64,000 nucleotides of DNA from Styela clava (lineage: Eukaryota; Chordata; Ascidiacea; Stolidobranchia; Styelidae). A model generated the notes under the pieces. It was not told where the DNA came from. It was given only the letters and a program-made list of their open reading frames with translations, and ran no database searches. A program made the position numbers and the translations under genes. Location: assembly GCF_964204865.1 (NCBI RefSeq), contig NC_135259.1, positions 11,790,974-11,854,973 on the forward strand, written 5' to 3'. Shown piece after piece: positions 50,601-61,534 of the stretch (position 1 is the first letter of the stretch; every line of letters begins with the position of its first letter).

Positions 50601-53600
50601 TAAGTACGTAACCGAGAAAAGATCGAAAGCTAGATCTAGGAACTCATTTTCTCATTCTTTCTCAATGACATGATTGTTATAAACTACTGCCTGGTTCAGT
50701 TTTGGGTTAAATTCGTTAGAATTTTATCGTCAAACCCCTCACTTTACTTTAGAAACTACTACAACCTATTGCGATGCCCCTCCAGCAGTAGAAAACGGAA
50801 GAATTCTTTTGGAGAGAAACCGACTAGGAGGACAAGAAAGCGGTTCTCAATCACAAGCAGCGTTGATGAGCGCAGCGAGTAGTTTACAAGTCAGGATCAG
50901 GTTTCTTATCAACGACGCCATTGTTTATAAATGCAAGGATGGTTATGTTCTTACTGATGGAAGCAAAAGGCGCGTTTGTTCGTCAAATGGATGGACTGGC
51001 ACTAGTCCTACATGTAAAAGTAAGTGAAAATATCGCGGGTGCTACATTTGAAAATATTGCCTTTATACTAATTTTCGTCATTATGCCATTTATGTTTGGT
51101 GGGTACGGTAGGCCGTATTTTAATACGAAGCAACGCATAAAAAAATGTCGAGCAGACAAAGGAATGCTACTAGAAATTTTGGACGTGCTCGACGATATCA
51201 ATTTATGCGCCACGAAATAGCTAATTTACATACGTAACTTAAAAAAAGCAAAAAGGGCGTAAGAATTTGTGTGCCCGTCACGGCTTTTTTACCATAGAGT
51301 GACACGCGGCCGCAATCTGATCTTACAATCAAACATTGTGTTGTACTTGGAAAGTAGCAACCGTCACTTATTAAATGTTTAGACCAGCGGTTAATTTTTT
51401 CACCTATGTTTAACTTGTTTGGCTTCTTGATCATTTTATTTCATCTTCGTTCTCCATCGGTAAGTATGTTGATATGTATTTGTGTCTGTGTTTGTTTGTC
51501 TGTTAGATACACGCGGTATATCTCGATGCTCCAAATTTTTCATGTGCGTTCATCATATCTCGGACCAGAAGCTTATTGATTTTGGATGATTTATCGTATA
51601 TTTAACGAGTGTCGCTATTGAATCAGAGCGAAGGATACACGTCGCTAGATCGATAAGTCGGCGGTCTATGATCGCTATCTTGTTTTATTTCTTCTTCACT
51701 ATAAACTTTGAAAACTTTTGTGCAAAGGACCTTAGCTAATGTTATGGCAGTCCGCACTTTGATTTTACACGGTTCGAATAGTCTATAACGTGGGCAATAA
51801 AATATTTATTGAATAATATTAGTAAAACTATACAACATATATATAACGAGGTGATATTTTCGTAGTTTCTCCCCTAAACTATAAATTTCTCCCTGGATAG
51901 GATTTATTTCACGATTGGGAAACATTCGTTTAGGCTTTCATTTACATTTATTGCTATTGGCAAATTCTCATATAAAATACATTTGAATTAGATTGTTAAA
52001 ATGTTCTTTATTGCATTTTCTTACAGCTTCTACTCCTCAGCAGCAGTATTGTGATCCTCCCCCGCCCATTGACAACGGTTGGGTAGAAAATGAGAGAAAC
52101 ACTGACCAAGGAGCAGGACAGGATATATTTCTGATGTCTGCAAGCAGTTCCGTCAGAGTTCGCTATCTTCCTAACGATGTTATTGTATACAAATGCCGTC
52201 GAGGGTATGAATTAGATGGTGGAAGTGCGCGTAGGACTTGCTACTATGGGATATGGACTGGAACCCCACCAAGCTGTAAATGTAAGTCGTCTCAAATAAA
52301 AAATCTGTACCTTATTACGACTTGATGGAATTCACTCTTAAAGGTTATGGACCGACCGGAACTCATGCAGCAGGTAATATTTCTGAGGCCGCCTATATTT
52401 CAACATAGTGTTTCTATTATATTAAGTACCAGTGATTTCCATAAACCTGTTTTATTTGTTCGATCTGTAGATCATCAGCTTGTGATATACACAAATCGTA
52501 CTTTGGTTTTTGTACAGTTCGAATGGTTAGCTTGTGGTATACACAAATTGTACTCTGATTTTTGTACAGTTCGAATGGTTAGCTTGTGATATACACAAAT
52601 CGTACTTTGGTTTTTGTACAGTTCGAATGGTTAGCTTGTGGTATACACAAATTGTACTCTGGTTTTTGTACAGTTCGAATGGTTAGCTTGTGATATACAC
52701 AAATCGTACTTTGGTTTTTGTACAGTTCGAATGGTTAGCTTGTGGTATACACAAATTGTACTCTGGTTTTTGTACAGTTCGAATGGTTAGCATGTGATAT
52801 ACACAAATCGTACTTTGGTTTTTGTACAGTTCGAATGGTTAGCTTGTGGTATACACAAATTGTACTCTGGTTTTTGTACAGTTCGAATGGTTAGCTTGTG
52901 ATATACACAAATCGTACTTTGGTTTTTGTACAGTTCAAATGGTTAGCTTGTGGTATACACAAATTGTACTCTGGTTTTTGTACAGTTCGAATGGTTAGCT
53001 TGTGATATACACAAATCGTACTTTGGTTTTTGTACAGTTCGAATGGTTAGCTTGTGGTATACACAAATTGTACTCTGGTTTTTGTACAGTTCGAATAGTC
53101 CATAATACGTGTGCATTCAAAGCGTATTACTATAATACTGAATAAGTAAATAAAATAATTAATAGACACATTCAACTGTAAAGTAAAAACGATCAATCGG
53201 AGTCCTGTCCGGCCGACCAAAGACACCATTCGTGCAATGTTGAATACTGGGAATAGGAAATACAACCAATAAAATTTTTATTCAAACAGCAGTTGTAAAT
53301 CAACTTAAGGCGACTCAAAGTAAATTCATATAGCATACGCGTGATTTGCTTCAGCGAATGTTTTGTATGGCGGCAGATTTGCTATCCATATTTATATACT
53401 TTACCAGTAACTTGTAACTTGCTGGTACAGCGGGATTAAAAGCTATTTTGTCCTAATTTTTCATATCCAGCAATTATCGAGAAACATTTTCATTTATTTT
53501 CAAGCTTCAACAACCTCTGGGGGTAAGTGTGGAATATGGCGACGCTTTGACAACGGATTATATTATACTGCGACCACTCAGAAGAAACCGTTTGATGAAT

Positions 53601-56600
53601 CTCATCATTATTGCAAGAGTATGGGTGGCGACTTGATCGATAGTTCCTTGACCTTACCTTCCGTGATCAGGTAGTAAAATAAATAACACTAAAATATGGA
53701 ACGAAAAGTTATAAAGATGAAAAGTTCGATATCCAATCCTCATATACATAATACCTAATATATATGGCCACCGCAATATCAGTTAGTTAATATCTTTGTT
53801 CGTGCGACTCTTTTCCCTATTCTCGTGTGGCTCTAACAATCTTAGTGCTAAAATTAGAAATGGGTTAGCCAAAAAGTTGCCCAAAAAAGACTATTTTTAA
53901 AACAATAATAAAAGCGTTGACATTTTAGTGGTGTGTTGCGGTCCGGAATAACTATGAACGGAGCTAGTTATTGGATCGGGTTAAAGGTCATCGGACAAAA
54001 TCAGTGGATGTGGAGAGATAACATGAGAATGACCCATGCGGAAGTTATCGGACGATTCCATTATGCCGACGTGTGAGTTATTATTCAATGACAAGATTAT
54101 TGAGGAATTTTGATTTTTAAACTAGAGAAACTAAGAAAATTGATCATAATTAATATTAATAATCATTGTTTCATATAATTTTTCATTTTAGTATATGCAA
54201 ACAAGTATTCTATATTGGGTTACCCCTCAATAAAATAATTATATAATACATTGATTATTAATATTAATTATAATATATTTTTTAAGTTAGGTTCAAAAAT
54301 AAAGTAGAATTTTTCAACTTCCTACTAAATGCAATTTGTTTCATTTTTGGTATAGCTAAAAGTATTTAGGTCTCAATTCTGTTCTATTAAAAATATGGGC
54401 AAAACCACTGCATGTCATTCGGCCTCTTAATGAATGTTTTATTCCACAGGCTAAATAGAGGCCGAGGTAAAAGCTGTGGGTTATTTCCTGCCGATCCGTC
54501 GAAAAAGTGGAGAGTTGGGCATTGCCAAAATGACTGGCATTTTGCGATTTGCCAAAAAGGTAAAAGTCAAACTCTCTCATTTTAATACGTAATGAAAAAG
54601 TAAGAGTTACTGTTTCGACCTGAACTCTCGCCTGTGATAATTTTTCTGCACTTTGCATATTGCTGCAGACGTCTCACCCCAAAACAAAAAAAGAACGGGC
54701 TTGCTGATATATCACCAAGCCCGTTTTTTTATGTATTTGGGATAAGACATCCGCAGCAATATGAAAAGTGCACCCAGCTGACAATTAAGTTTTATATTTG
54801 ACGTTTCGAAAGATATGTATTCGATTTATGCACCTCGTGTTAATGTTGTTTATGTAATGACATTTTCTGAAATAAAAGAAGAGTTCGATAGAAAAATAAC
54901 ATTTTCCCAAAATTTTAAATCCTACCACTACCTATATACGTCTATTCATAAAACAAACTCTGCACCCTATGTTCATTTGTATGTTTTGTTTGTTTTTATG
55001 GTAGAAACTTTTACTGGGTACGATTTAAATATCTCTCATAGATTTTAAATGGGATAGTGGTACTCATTGTTTTGTATATATATATATATATATTTTTAGC
55101 CGGCTGTGATACCCCGTGGAGTTCAGATGCAATGCTCAGAAGCAGCAGTAAGTATTTTTTTTTTCATTTCAGCATTAATTTTGCTTCCAAGCACTTGAAA
55201 ATTTGTTGCTAACACTGATTATTGAAACAATTCCTTCTGGCTTGTTATAAAAGTTTGCATTCATGGTAAATATTAATTTTCTTAACCTGAATGTAATTTA
55301 TACGATAATTTTCAGATGACGATAGCATTAATCCAAAATCCTCGGTTGAAAAAAATGGGACAAGTGCTGACACGGAGCTAGTCCCCGAAGGTACTATTGG
55401 CAATGATTATAATATTGAACGTTTCATACCACAACTAAACGAATAGGTAAATCACAACCCGACCAGCCAAGCCGTTCAGAGTTCAGGTTTTTGCCAATCA
55501 CTCTTAAAATCCTAATCCGACAGTTTGTGTTTAGAAAGGCGCTCACGCGGGTAAAAATACATTTTTGTTTTTTTGCACTTGTCGCTTTTTGCTCTTGTTG
55601 CCGTTACACCCGGTGCATTTTTTACTACAAGGCAAAGCAATAGCCACGTTCTCTTCTCTTGCCTTTTCCGCACGGCCTATCGAACGTCTACCATACATTT
55701 TGAAAACCAATAAGATGAACGAATTAATGAATACACAAAGTAATGAAATTCTAAACTGACACACACACACACTGCATTTATAATGATTTTAATGGGACAG
55801 AATCAGAAAAGAATCAAGGAATTAACTGACCTCGTTTTCAATATATTTTTGAACGATTTATAACATGCATTCAAATATAGTCTATTTGCAAAATTAATGC
55901 TTTTTGGATACGACATAGTGCGTAATTTTATAAACAATGATGGTATCAGCGAACCTAAAAATTAAAAGATTTTGTCGGTTAATGCCGTACTTATCCTTAA
56001 TTGACTTATATTTTTTTTATAAGTAAATGTTTTTTTAGGATTGAAAGAATATTTATAAAATCTTCTTAGTAGCACAAAGTTATTTCGAATGGTGACCGTA
56101 CATTTGAACCTATGTACATTTGAACCCATGTGTATATCCACGGGTTCAATCTATATGCGGGTGCTAAAACCCATGGGTTAGGGTTAGTATGGGTTTAACT
56201 ATCCGTGAGACAAAAAAAATTCCATAGGTGCAATAGCATACAGGTGCAATTGTCATGGGTTCAAATGTACGTGGGTTCAAATGTAATGGAACCATTTCGA
56301 ATGGAAAATTTGAGATCCTCCCATTCTGGTATTGAAATAAATAATATAATTATCTTCGCGCGTATCTAACAAACATTTTAATCTGTGTTTTCAGATGACC
56401 AATGCCAACCAAATCCATGCTTGAATAATTGTGAATGTCGACAGTCAGTGTTGGGATATTCCTGCAACAATATCGGAGATAGTTTGTATTTAGGAGACAA
56501 TTGTGAATACGGTGAGAGATACAGCCAGAAAATTCGGTTTATAAAATTGTCTTTTTATGGTTCTATCAATTGTGTTTTTTGCATGATGCATGAGACTGTT

Positions 56601-59600
56601 GCTGTAGACTAATTCTCGATATATTTTTTTGTATTCTGTTTTAAAACAACTTTCATATGCATGTACTTTTTATTTATCATTTGCACGAATGCCGTGCAAC
56701 GTCTTTGTGTCTGGGAACTCCAATTACCGGTACTGATATTTTGAGCCAGTTTTACTATTTCATAGCATTAATCTGTGTAATCAAGTTTTTTGGAAATGGT
56801 AATAGAGAAGACACGCATGAAACCTGGAACTGTAAACACTGGTAAGGTTACCGGGTAAATACAAAACTTTATTTTTATAACTATAGTCCGACCGCCTCGC
56901 ATGACTTATACATACACGTAGCCGACAAGGTTAAAAGTTTTGTATTAGTTTGTTTTTCAGATCTTCCCACGGGTGCCAACAAGCGAATATTAAACATTAT
57001 CGAGGAGTGGAAACTGGAATAAGATGGAATTTCACTAAATGAAAGTTCAGTGGAAGGCGGGAAAGCACATATGTAGCTGTGTATCACCTGTTTTTTGCAC
57101 TTGCGCGGGGCGGTCAAGTCACTACCACGTTTTCTTTTTTATTTGCAACCAGATTTTTCCAGATAAAATTGCCCCAAAATACAAAGTATTTCTCACCGGC
57201 GAAACTTTGTGACATCAAAATTTACAAAGTTTTGTCGAGCCGGCTTTTTTTCAGAAACTCCCGATATTTTCTGTGGACATGATTCGATTGTTGTAACGCT
57301 TGGCGGTGATATTGTGTTTGGTATGGATGGAGGCATCGGAAATAGTGTGTTCTACGTTACACCAAATGAAAGCCTAGCTGAAAACTTTACTACAATAGAT
57401 ATGGGGTAAGTGGAAGATGTGAGCGATCGCGCTTGTAGCAAAGCGTTTTGGCAGCCATCCACAAGTACTATAATTGTAAAAAAAACGAATTTTCCTGTTT
57501 GGGGCATTCTTGAATAGTTTATTACGTCATAAATAAGGCACTGGATACAGGTATTAAATCAATATGTCCTTTGTTCGACGAAAGCATATTCATTGCGGAG
57601 TCTGGTGGGGTGACCTCTGACCAATTAGCGCTCTGACGTGTTACAAAAATTTGATATACATTTGCCTATTAAGCTTGTCAAAAATGAATAGTCATGAAAA
57701 TTCATTTTTAAAGTTGTCAACTAAAACCTTGTCTGTTTCCATTTTAAAGTTGCAGATTTGAAACCTTCGATGGTGAAACGTTTGCCGTGTCGATACCTTT
57801 CCCGTTCGATTCATGCGGCACAAAAGTGGAATCCGTGAACGGAACACTGGCGTTCAAGAACACGGTGAGTTTTGTAAAAGTGAATTTTGTAAAGGATTTA
57901 TATGCAAGACCGATGTTAAAAATAAAAAACTCATTTGCTTTCCCAGATATGGTTTAATCGCAATGTAACAGCAGAATCTGGGATATCTGTAAAGTCATCT
58001 GTGGCAGGAATATCGTGCTCCTATCAGGATATATACAAAATGACAACAACTATTGACACAATGTGAGTGCAAATACTGATTTTGGCGTTGCTCTGAATAT
58101 TTAATATTCATGGACCTCTAAGTATGTGCACCAAGATGGCGCACAACCTGAACATAATAGTTGTACCAGATTAGGGTTCAGGTTGTGCGCCATCATTATT
58201 ATTTGTAAATCTTCTTATTTTTGAATTTGAAATGTAATAATGCAATTTTGAGTGATATACGGTCTTTAGTAACTGTAAAAATACCTTTAAACAAAACTGA
58301 TTAAATTTTACGACAATTATAGGTGAATGATAACAGTGGTGTATCATTTATGATTTACCTTGGCAAATTTTAGTGACGGTTTGCCTCTTAAAAGAAGACT
58401 ATTTTTCCAAATTTTAAACTCTATCATATTCAAACCCGTCCTGACCCGGCATTCCAAATTCTACTGCAAACGTGCTTCTTCTGAAAATCTGAAATTAGTC
58501 TTTGCGGTAAAGAACAAATTATGCCAACCCACAATAACTTCATGAAAAAAAAGGTTTTTGTTGCTTCCTTACGCTTGTTATATTTCAGATGCTGTCGAAC
58601 ACCACCCCTCGTTACTGCCAGTGGAGTCTTTGAATTCCAGTCCAGCTTATGGACCGACCCACCCGGCATAAATGGGACAACGGAACTAACTAACGGCAAA
58701 ACCCGGACCCGAGTTGTTTCAGCAGGCGGAGTCGTAACTTATGGAGTTGGAGAGATGTTGTATCTAACTATTGAAATGCGAACCTCAAACGCCAGGAGTG
58801 CAAATTCTATATTTCCATCTATAAATATGTGCTGGATTTCGTCAAATAAAGAGTCTGAATTACCGTTGAGAAACGTAGATCTGTTACTGTATCCACGGTA
58901 AGTTGAATAATGTGTTCGGCCATGTTAATTTATAAATTCATAATGTGTGATTATTATTTCATCCTCGGTTATCGGTACAATCTATTATGAGTGTTTTGAT
59001 CGTACTTGCCATCTGGATCTGATCGTACTTGCCGGGAGACCGGGAGACTAGATTTGAAGTTCTGGGAGGCATGATCCTTGCTTAGTTCCCCAAATTCTCA
59101 TACATTTATTCCAAACGCGACAACCTAATCTTCTTACCAAACTTAAAAAAGCGCTCGAGGCCCGAGATTTGCTTCTCCTATAATGTGTGTAGAATTACGA
59201 TTTTCGACGTTTCACTGAACATGAAGTGTATATTTAACGCTTTACTCTGGACTAATCGCTTTGAAATTCTCAGTGATTGAAGATTGCATTTACTTTTTTA
59301 TGTATCAAAAACTTCTGTAAACTCGTGGGATTCGTTTTTTGTGTGCGATTACGTCATTAAAATTAAATAATGCGCACCGTGGCGGTTTTGCGTCGTAATC
59401 CGGTGAAAAAATACCGTCGTATCGGTAGTTGACTCTGGCGGATTGCATACCTGTATAATCTCGTTTTTGCTTTCGTGTCCATATGGTTGAGCATCGTTCT
59501 GTTGTTTATAAACAGGAGCAATTTTGATATTGTTAAAACATTTGGACCATTGAATACCCATTCTGCTGTTCATTTTGGATTTCAAGTACTCCAAGCAAAG

Positions 59601-60448
59601 AGAAATGCTGAAATTTTTCTTCATTGTCAGATACAAATTCAGCACGTAAGTGAATTTAAATAACTTATTTCTCAATAAATTACAAATCTGTTAATCCAGC
59701 TTTTGTATGAAGTTTTAATGTTTTGCAGATTCGAAAATCTAATTACTTGAAATTATAAGTGTTTATGACGTTACAATAAATGTTAATTTCAGAAACGATC
59801 AAAGCGATCTTGGTATGATGAGAGTGGAATATCGTTGGTAACTAAGGGGCCTATTGTATTTGCTGATGGATTGGAAATTCCCAACTTAGAAGCGGATACG
59901 TCCATGGGTAAGTTGTTACGTTGAAACACTCGATCAAAATACCGAAAGGATGAAGAGATTTCGCAATCGGGAAATTGTATTTCTAAAAACCTATACATCA
60001 TAAGTAATATACTCTATTAATTAGAGCTGTTCGAAAATAGTATTATTCGAGCGTCATGCATCCATTGCACCCAGTGCAAATAGGCAGTCAGGATTTTTAT
60101 TTTTAGTGATTCGACTAGTTTTCATCAGTTTTTCAAAATATAGAGTAGTCGTTTTACTTACTAACTGGCATATACTACAGTATTGCATTTTACCATGCGT
60201 CTCAATTTGGCAAATTTTCAGAATCTGCAGATGGCTCTTCCAGTCAATTTCTTCTGCTCGGTATTTCCATTTTCGGAATCTTTCTTCTGACAATGTTGAT
60301 GACTTGCTGCTTAGTTCATCTTCGCCACATCCATAAACGCCAAGGCAGAGTAGGCTGCTCAGATTCTCGAAATCTGGAAGATGACAGCTTCGGTCATGAT
60401 TCTTCTCGACTGTCTTCCGTAAGCACGGTGTCTTCGATCGTCTCTTGA
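44699..60448 (+). CDS. WAP-sushi(10)-C-type lectin-EGF-ZP transmembrane receptor
   Basis: Exons: 44699-44706, 44775-44818, 45423-45569, 45876-46055, 46122-46346, 46901-47116, 47561-48136, 48582-48791, 49463-49654, 50081-50272, 50753-51019, 52027-52281, 53505-53670, 53929-54072, 54450-54559, 55100-55147, 55316-55390, 56395-56511, 57255-57405, 57750-57864, 57947-58062, 58589-58897, 59516-59645, 59793-59907, 60222-60448. The chain is open through 1444 aa. Signal peptide MYGFLFCLVFALISYQE; WAP-like domain 18-66 (ends CGMSCF); ten sushi domains 67-837, each with four Cys and mostly a W-TG-x-P-x-C end; C-type lectin 838-977 (YWIGL, GHCQNDWHFAIC); EGF 1019-1057; ZP 1058-1331 (FCGHDSIVVTLGGD, FPFDSCGT, FLHCQIQI); furin-type KRSKR 1332-1336; helix ~1379-1401; Ser-rich 40-residue tail. 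Likely a cell-surface recognition or matrix-forming protein. No named orthologue recognised. Confidence 0.9.
45245..45365 (+). repeat. SINE 3' part (receptor intron 2)
   Basis: Forward-strand tail: cggcatgggcttgtaatctgacgagagg, ttcgtcatgtaattaaacg, then caacgtgataaatatgaaaattc. Degenerate; the head is absent. Confidence 0.55.
46424..46670 (+). repeat. dispersed repeat family B, copy 2
   Basis: In receptor intron 5. Shares gtatttgtctgttagat, gcgatatctcacgaaagcga, gcattcatcatatc and ttagtgatgggaca with the copy at 1052. Confidence 0.7.
47196..47361 (+). repeat. tandem duplication in receptor intron 6
   Basis: Two near-identical copies of an ~87 bp unit (caatataacattcaatattc, agttgccagatgccaatcaaat, taaaattaacaatcaaattagat). 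Non-coding; a recent local duplication. Confidence 0.85.
48873..49083. mobile_element. MITE family A copy (receptor intron 8)
   Basis: Left end agtcccgtagtgtgtgtaccaggttaggg; right end attggtacacatacttctgcagcgcc. The body matches the PRODH intron 9 copy closely. Confidence 0.8.
51457..51690 (+). repeat. dispersed repeat family B, copy 3
   Basis: In receptor intron 11. Starts cggtaagtatgttgatatg, contains the (gt)-rich gtttgtctgttagata stretch and cgttcatcatatctcggaccagaagc, and ends cgataagtcggcggtctatgatcgc. Confidence 0.7.
52465..53098 (+). repeat. 52 bp minisatellite with 104 bp higher-order period
   Basis: About twelve copies of a 52 bp unit, gttcgaatggttagcttgtg, rtatacacaaaty, gtactytgg, tttttgtaca, in receptor intron 12. 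Two variants alternate strictly: one reads gatatac...aatcgtactttgg, the other ggtatac...aattgtactctgg. The array therefore grows in 104 bp dimers. Open frames across it, on both strands, are by-products. Confidence 0.95.
54655..54763. mobile_element. short foldback element (receptor intron 15)
   Basis: About 109 bp hairpin. The outer arms are catattgctgcagacgtctcaccccaaa and tttgggataagacatccgcagcaatatg. The inner stem is aacgggcttg...caagcccgtt. It resembles a bacterial terminator superficially but sits in an animal intron. A small MITE is likely. Confidence 0.65.
56093..56293. mobile_element. foldback MITE with 11 bp flanking duplication
   Basis: The arms carry repeated gtacatttgaacc at the left (56097-56130) and its complement gggttcaaatgta at the right (56256-56285). 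The middle contains aacccatgggttagggttag. ATTTCGAATGG flanks both sides (56082-56092 and 56294-56304). It lies in receptor intron 17. Confidence 0.7.
58112..58196. mobile_element. remnant of the 40077-type foldback MITE
   Basis: ctaagtatgtgcaccaagatggcgcacaacctgaac and the inverted gttcaggttgtgcgccatc bracket gttgtaccagattaggg. Same arms as the element at 40077-40190. The right end is truncated. Receptor intron 21. Confidence 0.7.
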
Positions 60449-60527
60449 AGTCGTATGGGGATCAGAAGTGATACTTATTCTGAAATTTTCAAATATTATG
60501 TTACCGCCGTTAGCCATTTTTCAGTTA

Positions 60528-60533
60528 AATAAA
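60528..60533 (+). other. receptor gene polyadenylation signal
   Basis: AATAAA 80 bp after the TGA at 60446-60448, within a short 3' untranslated region. Confidence 0.6.
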
Positions 60534-60680
60534 ATACTACAACCAAATGTCTTTTCATGGTTATGCCACTATCTCGAATGCTAATCCGTGGTTTCGATTC
60601 GGGTTGAACAAGGTTTCTCTCGCTATAGCTGTGCTGAAATTTGTAACAATCTGTCACTGGAGAATTTTTGAATATGATAG

Positions 60681-60875
60681 ATCCCGAAGGAGAGGAAAGT
60701 CGATAAGACGGATTGATCCTGTGGCGATTATTTGTTTTCGGGAGCATGGACTTGATGTTGGAGGAACCCGTAACCGACCAGCGGTTTGGTGAACCACCCT
60801 ACGGCGGCGAGGTGTCCAATCCTCTTGCACATAACTATCCCCACATGGAATGGAACCTGCGAACCCACTTGTTGG
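60681..60875 (-). repeat. SINE copy
   Basis: Reverse-strand: cccgaaggagaggaaagtcgataag, then a deletion to gcgattatttgttttcgggagcatgg. It continues cgtaaccgaccagcggtttggtgaaccaccctacggcggcgagg and the B-box side ggaacctgcgaaccc. A (TA)11 microsatellite follows at 60883-60907. Confidence 0.75.
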
Positions 60876-61189
60876 TTTTCTGGTATATATATATATATAT
60901 ATATATAGTTTGAGAGCAATCTTAACGTGACCGACCATTGTGTCATGCGTGTAGGATAATTTTGGCCGCGCGGTTCAGTTATTGTACAGTATATATATTT
61001 GATTTTTACCAAGGGGTTGCTCGGACTAGTCGAATCAGCAAACCGATCGGATAGTTAGTAATTAATATTGAATGATATCTACCCAGAATTAATCTTAAAT
61101 GGTATATACCTAACAATCTGTGGATTTTGTCTGCAATGCGAAAGGTAAAAAGTTATCTCATTTCGGATTTAGGTATCTCATTTCGGATT

Positions 61190-61400
61190 TAGATAACTTT
61201 TTAAAGCAGTCGCATCAAGCACGAACTAGTTCGACTGCTGCTGTACTAGATTGTGACAAAACAGATTTAGAATCCATAAACGGCCAGGAATGGTCAACGT
61301 CCCGTACATTTACGAGCGTGGTAGAAATCCGGGGAATCTACCGTGGCCCTGCTTTTTGTAACCAAACCATAACAGTTAGTACAACAACGCCGAATAATTT
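61190..61400 (+). other. orphan open frame, possible exon
   Basis: An open frame encodes HQARTSSTAAVLDCDKTDLE, then SINGQEWSTSRTF and IRGIYRGPAFCNQTITVS. It has an N-glycosylation motif (NQT), two cysteines and balanced codon use. An acceptor-like ttcggatttag precedes it (61180-61189) and a weak donor gttagt follows at 61375. There are no neighbouring partner exons and no family is recognised. It could be a decayed exon of an extracellular protein or a chance frame. Confidence 0.25.
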
Positions 61401-61534
61401 TGATGCTTTAGTCAAATACAATTTTGATACAAAGCTGTTATTTTTAATTCTGTTTTGTGGTCAAGTATAGCATCGTCAATTATTTTGTTCTTGAACTGTT
61501 GGAGGTAGAAAAGCCTTTGAGCCTTTTTCTCAAT

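Noticed and set aside
52465..53098. CRISPR-like array
   Set aside because: The units are contiguous without unique spacers and lie in an animal intron; a minisatellite explains everything.
52347..53265. Open frames on both strands across the minisatellite
   Set aside because: They are periodic readings of the 52 bp repeat; the unit is not a multiple of three and the peptides are meaningless.
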